NCBI GenBank assembly: GCA_017998475.1
Contig: JAGODA010000190.1
Coordinates: 1-6,246 of the forward strand
Direction of reading: 5' to 3'
DNA length: 6,246 nt
Origin: Spirochaetota bacterium
GTDB taxonomy: Bacteria; Spirochaetota; UBA4802; UBA5368
Shown piece by piece: positions 4,683 through 6,246 of the stretch. Below the pieces are notes generated by a model. It had not been told where the DNA came from, made no database searches, and saw nothing but the letters and a program-made list of their open reading frames with translations. Made by a program: the position numbers and the translations under genes. How positions within the stretch are numbered: the stretch's first letter is position 1; each line of letters begins with the position of its first letter.

Positions 4683-6068
4683 ATGAAAAGAGCACGAAAA
4701 ACCGCGGCCGCAATCGTGATCATCGTTATCGCGGCACTGTCAGTCGGCTGCGGAGAGCCGATACCCGTTCGCGAGATGTCGCTTGCGCGGATGGAGATTA
4801 CCAGGGCCGAATCGGTGCGGGCGGACAAATACGCGCCCGCCGAGATGGAAGAAGCGAAAAAACTGCTCCTCGGGACCCACGAGCTTATAAAGAATGACGA
4901 GCTTGAAAAAGCGAAGCAGGGCGCGCTCGATTCCTTCGCCAAAGCGCGCGAGGCCTATGAAAAGGCCCTGCCTCTGCTGGCCCGGGACACGATGGAAATC
5001 GCGGAGAAGAGTCTCGGAGAGGCCGAGGAGGCCAACGCCGACATGCTCGCCGCGGACGAGTTCGAAAAGGCCCAGGCCGCGTTTAAATCGGCCTCCGATA
5101 ATTTCGAAAGCAAGAAATACTACGAATCGTACCGGGCCGCCCTCGAGGCCGACAAACTGGCCAAGAGCTCGCGTAATTCGGCGCTCGGCAAGCGTGCGAT
5201 CCTCAAGGAGGCCATAGCCGAGGTGGATTCGGTGATAGCCGAGGCCGTTAAGTTCAACGCGCGAAAACATTCCCCCGAAAAGCTCAAAACCGCCGAAGAG
5301 AATAACAGGACGGCCGCCGAGTCGCTCGATGGACTCCAGCTTAAAAAGGGCTTTGCGGCGGTGGCGATCGCCAAAACGAACGCGGACGAGGCCTACCTCG
5401 ACGCGCTGAAGGGATCGTCGGCGGACGACCTCGCCGCGGCGTCGGCGGCCGTCGATAAGGCCGGAAAGTCCAGCGGCGCGGCGATCGCGAAGGACGAGCT
5501 TGCGGGCTCAAAGGAGTCCCTCGCCCGCGCGAAGGAGGCGCACGACCAGGGGCGGTATCGCGAGTCGATGGTTCTCTCCGCCGAGGCGGCGCGCCTTGCG
5601 GCATCGGTCGAAGGCGCGAAAAAAACGGGCACGGTCGCGGCGGGGAAAGAAAAGGACGCCGCGGTGGCCGGCGACGCGGAGGCGGGAGACAGGGAATACA
5701 AAATCTACCGGGTTAAATACAATCCTTCGCGCCGCGATTGCCTGTGGCGGATCGCCGAAAGGTTTTACGGTAATCCACGGCTGTGGACGCGCATCTACGA
5801 AGCGAACCGGGATACCGTTCGGAACCCGCACTTCATCAAGCCGGGACAGTCACTGAAGATTCCCCTGCTCGCTCCGGCGAAGGGGAACCCTAAATCTTCC
5901 GGCGAAAAGGTCGTCGAACAGAGCGCCATCCGAATGGAGGCGGCACCCGACGAGGACGTTCCCGAGGACGCTCCGGGAATCGACGAAGATCCCTCGGGCG
6001 ACCAGCCGGAGGAGGACGTTCCACCGGATGGATCGGAAGAGGAGATGCCGCCCGAGGACCAGATGTAG
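4683..6068 (+). CDS. Predicted lipoprotein with four DUF4398-like helical repeats, LysM domain and acidic tail
   Basis: A 461-residue envelope protein of unknown function. The N-terminus has a basic region (MKRARK), a hydrophobic core (about 8-19) and C23 after Ser-Val-Gly with Leu at -4, a relaxed lipobox giving a mature lipid-anchored Cys. Residues 36-310 are almost entirely alpha-helical, rich in Ala, Lys and Glu, and contain four divergent repeats with anchor motifs at 51, 123, 197 and 269; the first (KYAPAEMEEAKK) resembles DUF4398. A Lys/Gly/Ala linker leads to a LysM domain (341-394) with LWRIAERFYGN, WTRIYEANRD and IKPGQSLKIP, which should bind peptidoglycan. Residues 418-461 form a tail with 19 acidic residues and 9 prolines and no basic residue. 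Anchored in the outer membrane, it could tether the membrane to the cell wall; that role is inference. It probably shares the STAS gene promoter and ends at the terminator at 6091. The lipoprotein and LysM calls are firm, the repeat family likely. Confidence 0.9.
   Translation: MKRARKTAAAIVIIVIAALSVGCGEPIPVREMSLARMEITRAESVRADKYAPAEMEEAKKLLLGTHELIKNDELEKAKQGALDSFAKAREAYEKALPLLARDTMEIAEKSLGEAEEANADMLAADEFEKAQAAFKSASDNFESKKYYESYRAALEADKLAKSSRNSALGKRAILKEAIAEVDSVIAEAVKFNARKHSPEKLKTAEENNRTAAESLDGLQLKKGFAAVAIAKTNADEAYLDALKGSSADDLAAASAAVDKAGKSSGAAIAKDELAGSKESLARAKEAHDQGRYRESMVLSAEAARLAASVEGAKKTGTVAAGKEKDAAVAGDAEAGDREYKIYRVKYNPSRRDCLWRIAERFYGNPRLWTRIYEANRDTVRNPHFIKPGQSLKIPLLAPAKGNPKSSGEKVVEQSAIRMEAAPDEDVPEDAPGIDEDPSGDQPEEDVPPDGSEEEMPPEDQM
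4788..5612 (+). repeat. Four divergent repeats of about 72-74 codons within the lipoprotein gene
   Basis: Seen at protein level, not as DNA identity. The equivalent octets are APAEMEEA (51-58), AADEFEKA (123-130), SPEKLKTA (197-204) and AKDELAGS (269-276), spaced 72, 74 and 72 residues. About 20 residues after each anchor comes a second helix start: NDELEKAKQG, KKYYESYRAA, LQLKKGFAAV and GRYRESMVLS. Each unit is thus a pair of helices around a short turn plus a linking helix. The regular spacing indicates ancient tandem duplication. Confidence 0.65.
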
Positions 6069-6090
6069 GCGCGTACCGTAAAAACGAGTG

Positions 6091-6118
6091 AAATCCCCCG
6101 CCCCGGCGGGGGATTTTT
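6091..6118 (+). terminator. Intrinsic terminator after the lipoprotein gene
   Basis: The arms AAATCCCCCGC (6091-6101) and GCGGGGGATTT (6106-6116) pair perfectly over 11 bp around a 4-nt loop. The run TTTTT (6114-6118) closes it. It lies 22 bp after the lipoprotein stop codon. The A-run on the 5' arm means the reverse direction also has a short T-tract, so weak bidirectional activity is possible. Confidence 0.92.
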
Positions 6119-6208
6119 ATGCCGGTAACAAATTCAGGAAAACGCTTCCAGATATCATCAACACGGACTATTGAACGGTCGTTATGCCCGGTGCGGAACG
6201 TGTATCCC

Positions 6209-6246
6209 ATGGACATAGTGAAGATTCGTGGCGGGGTGGACATACG
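6209..6246 (+). CDS. Start of a plus-strand gene cut by the window edge; possibly NqrA-like
   Basis: From the ATG at 6209 the frame reads MDIVKIRGGVDI and is open to the edge. The pattern I-K-x-R-x-G-x-D-I resembles, from memory, the N-terminus of NqrA (subunit A of the sodium-translocating NADH:quinone reductase), which typically begins near I-K-L-R-K-G-L-D-I. With only 12 residues this is a hint, not an identification. The frame is also open upstream to an ATG at 6119, which would add 30 residues (MPVTNSGKRF...) and lie on the T-run of the terminator; GTG codons at 6191 and 6200 are further options. I see no convincing Shine-Dalgarno or promoter in 6119-6208. A minus-strand frame over the same region (5890-6243) is probably a shadow. 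Confidence 0.4.
   Translation, partial: MDIVKIRGGVDI

Noticed and set aside
4666..4686. Six-codon upstream frame overlapping the lipoprotein ATG
   Set aside because: It has no ribosome site of its own and no regulatory codon pattern. The ATGA overlap is easily explained by chance.
4169..4942. Minus-strand 257-codon open frame across the STAS and lipoprotein starts
   Set aside because: It is antisense to the STAS gene, its promoter and the start of the lipoprotein gene, both well supported. Its Ser/Phe-rich start followed by unstructured sequence matches no family I know.
5890..6243. Minus-strand 117-codon open frame at the right edge
   Set aside because: It crosses the intrinsic terminator and the acidic tail of the lipoprotein. 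Its Pro/Arg-rich second half is simply the complement of the Asp/Glu/Pro tail. A plus-strand start in the same region fits better.
1..6246. Search for CRISPR arrays, tRNA or rRNA genes, insertion sequences and attachment sites
   Set aside because: No regularly spaced near-identical repeats, no cloverleaf or CCA-ending structures, no transposase or integrase motifs, and no terminal inverted repeats were seen. The composition is uniform apart from the two AT-rich promoter gaps.

Overview
The window reads as chromosomal DNA from a GC-rich (about 60 % by eye) Gram-negative bacterium with ordinary genes. There are no transposases, CRISPR arrays, tRNAs or rRNAs. A spirochaete-like or deltaproteobacterium-like source is my best guess. 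It rests on the multi-PAS hybrid kinase with an LDLTIPGG receiver motif, the lipoprotein with a relaxed lipobox (Ser-Val-Gly-Cys, with Leu at -4), and the DUF4398-like/LysM architecture. This is inference, not a firm assignment.

Layout. Positions 1-60 hold the last codons of an unidentified plus-strand gene. It converges on a large minus-strand gene (88-2847) for a soluble hybrid sensor histidine kinase: GAF, three PAS, HisKA, HATPase_c and a C-terminal receiver. An AT-rich divergent intergenic region (2848-3018) follows. It carries a good minus-strand promoter (TTGACC plus the extended -10 TGATATAAT), a stem-loop at the predicted 5' end of the kinase mRNA, and weaker promoter-like elements facing tgt. 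Next on the plus strand is tgt (3019-4137), the queuosine tRNA-guanine transglycosylase, with its catalytic and zinc residues intact. A second AT-rich gap (4138-4258) holds a consensus-like promoter (TTGACA-17-TAGTAT) for a 112-aa STAS-domain anti-sigma-factor antagonist (4259-4597). An 85-bp GC-rich hairpin-forming spacer separates this from a 461-aa lipoprotein gene (4683-6068), which ends at a strong intrinsic terminator (6091-6118). A further plus-strand reading frame runs off the right edge. Its start faintly resembles NqrA.

How the genes may work together. The kinase and the STAS protein are both signalling parts whose partners (response regulator, anti-sigma kinase, PP2C phosphatase) are not in the window. 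The STAS gene and the lipoprotein gene are probably co-transcribed from the promoter at 4172, with the hairpin cluster between them possibly tuning the downstream gene. tgt appears to be a stand-alone housekeeping gene. No complete new system is visible. The least ordinary items are the lipoprotein, which has four divergent repeats of about 73 residues followed by LysM and an acidic Pro-rich tail, and the mutually exclusive RNA stems in the kinase leader.
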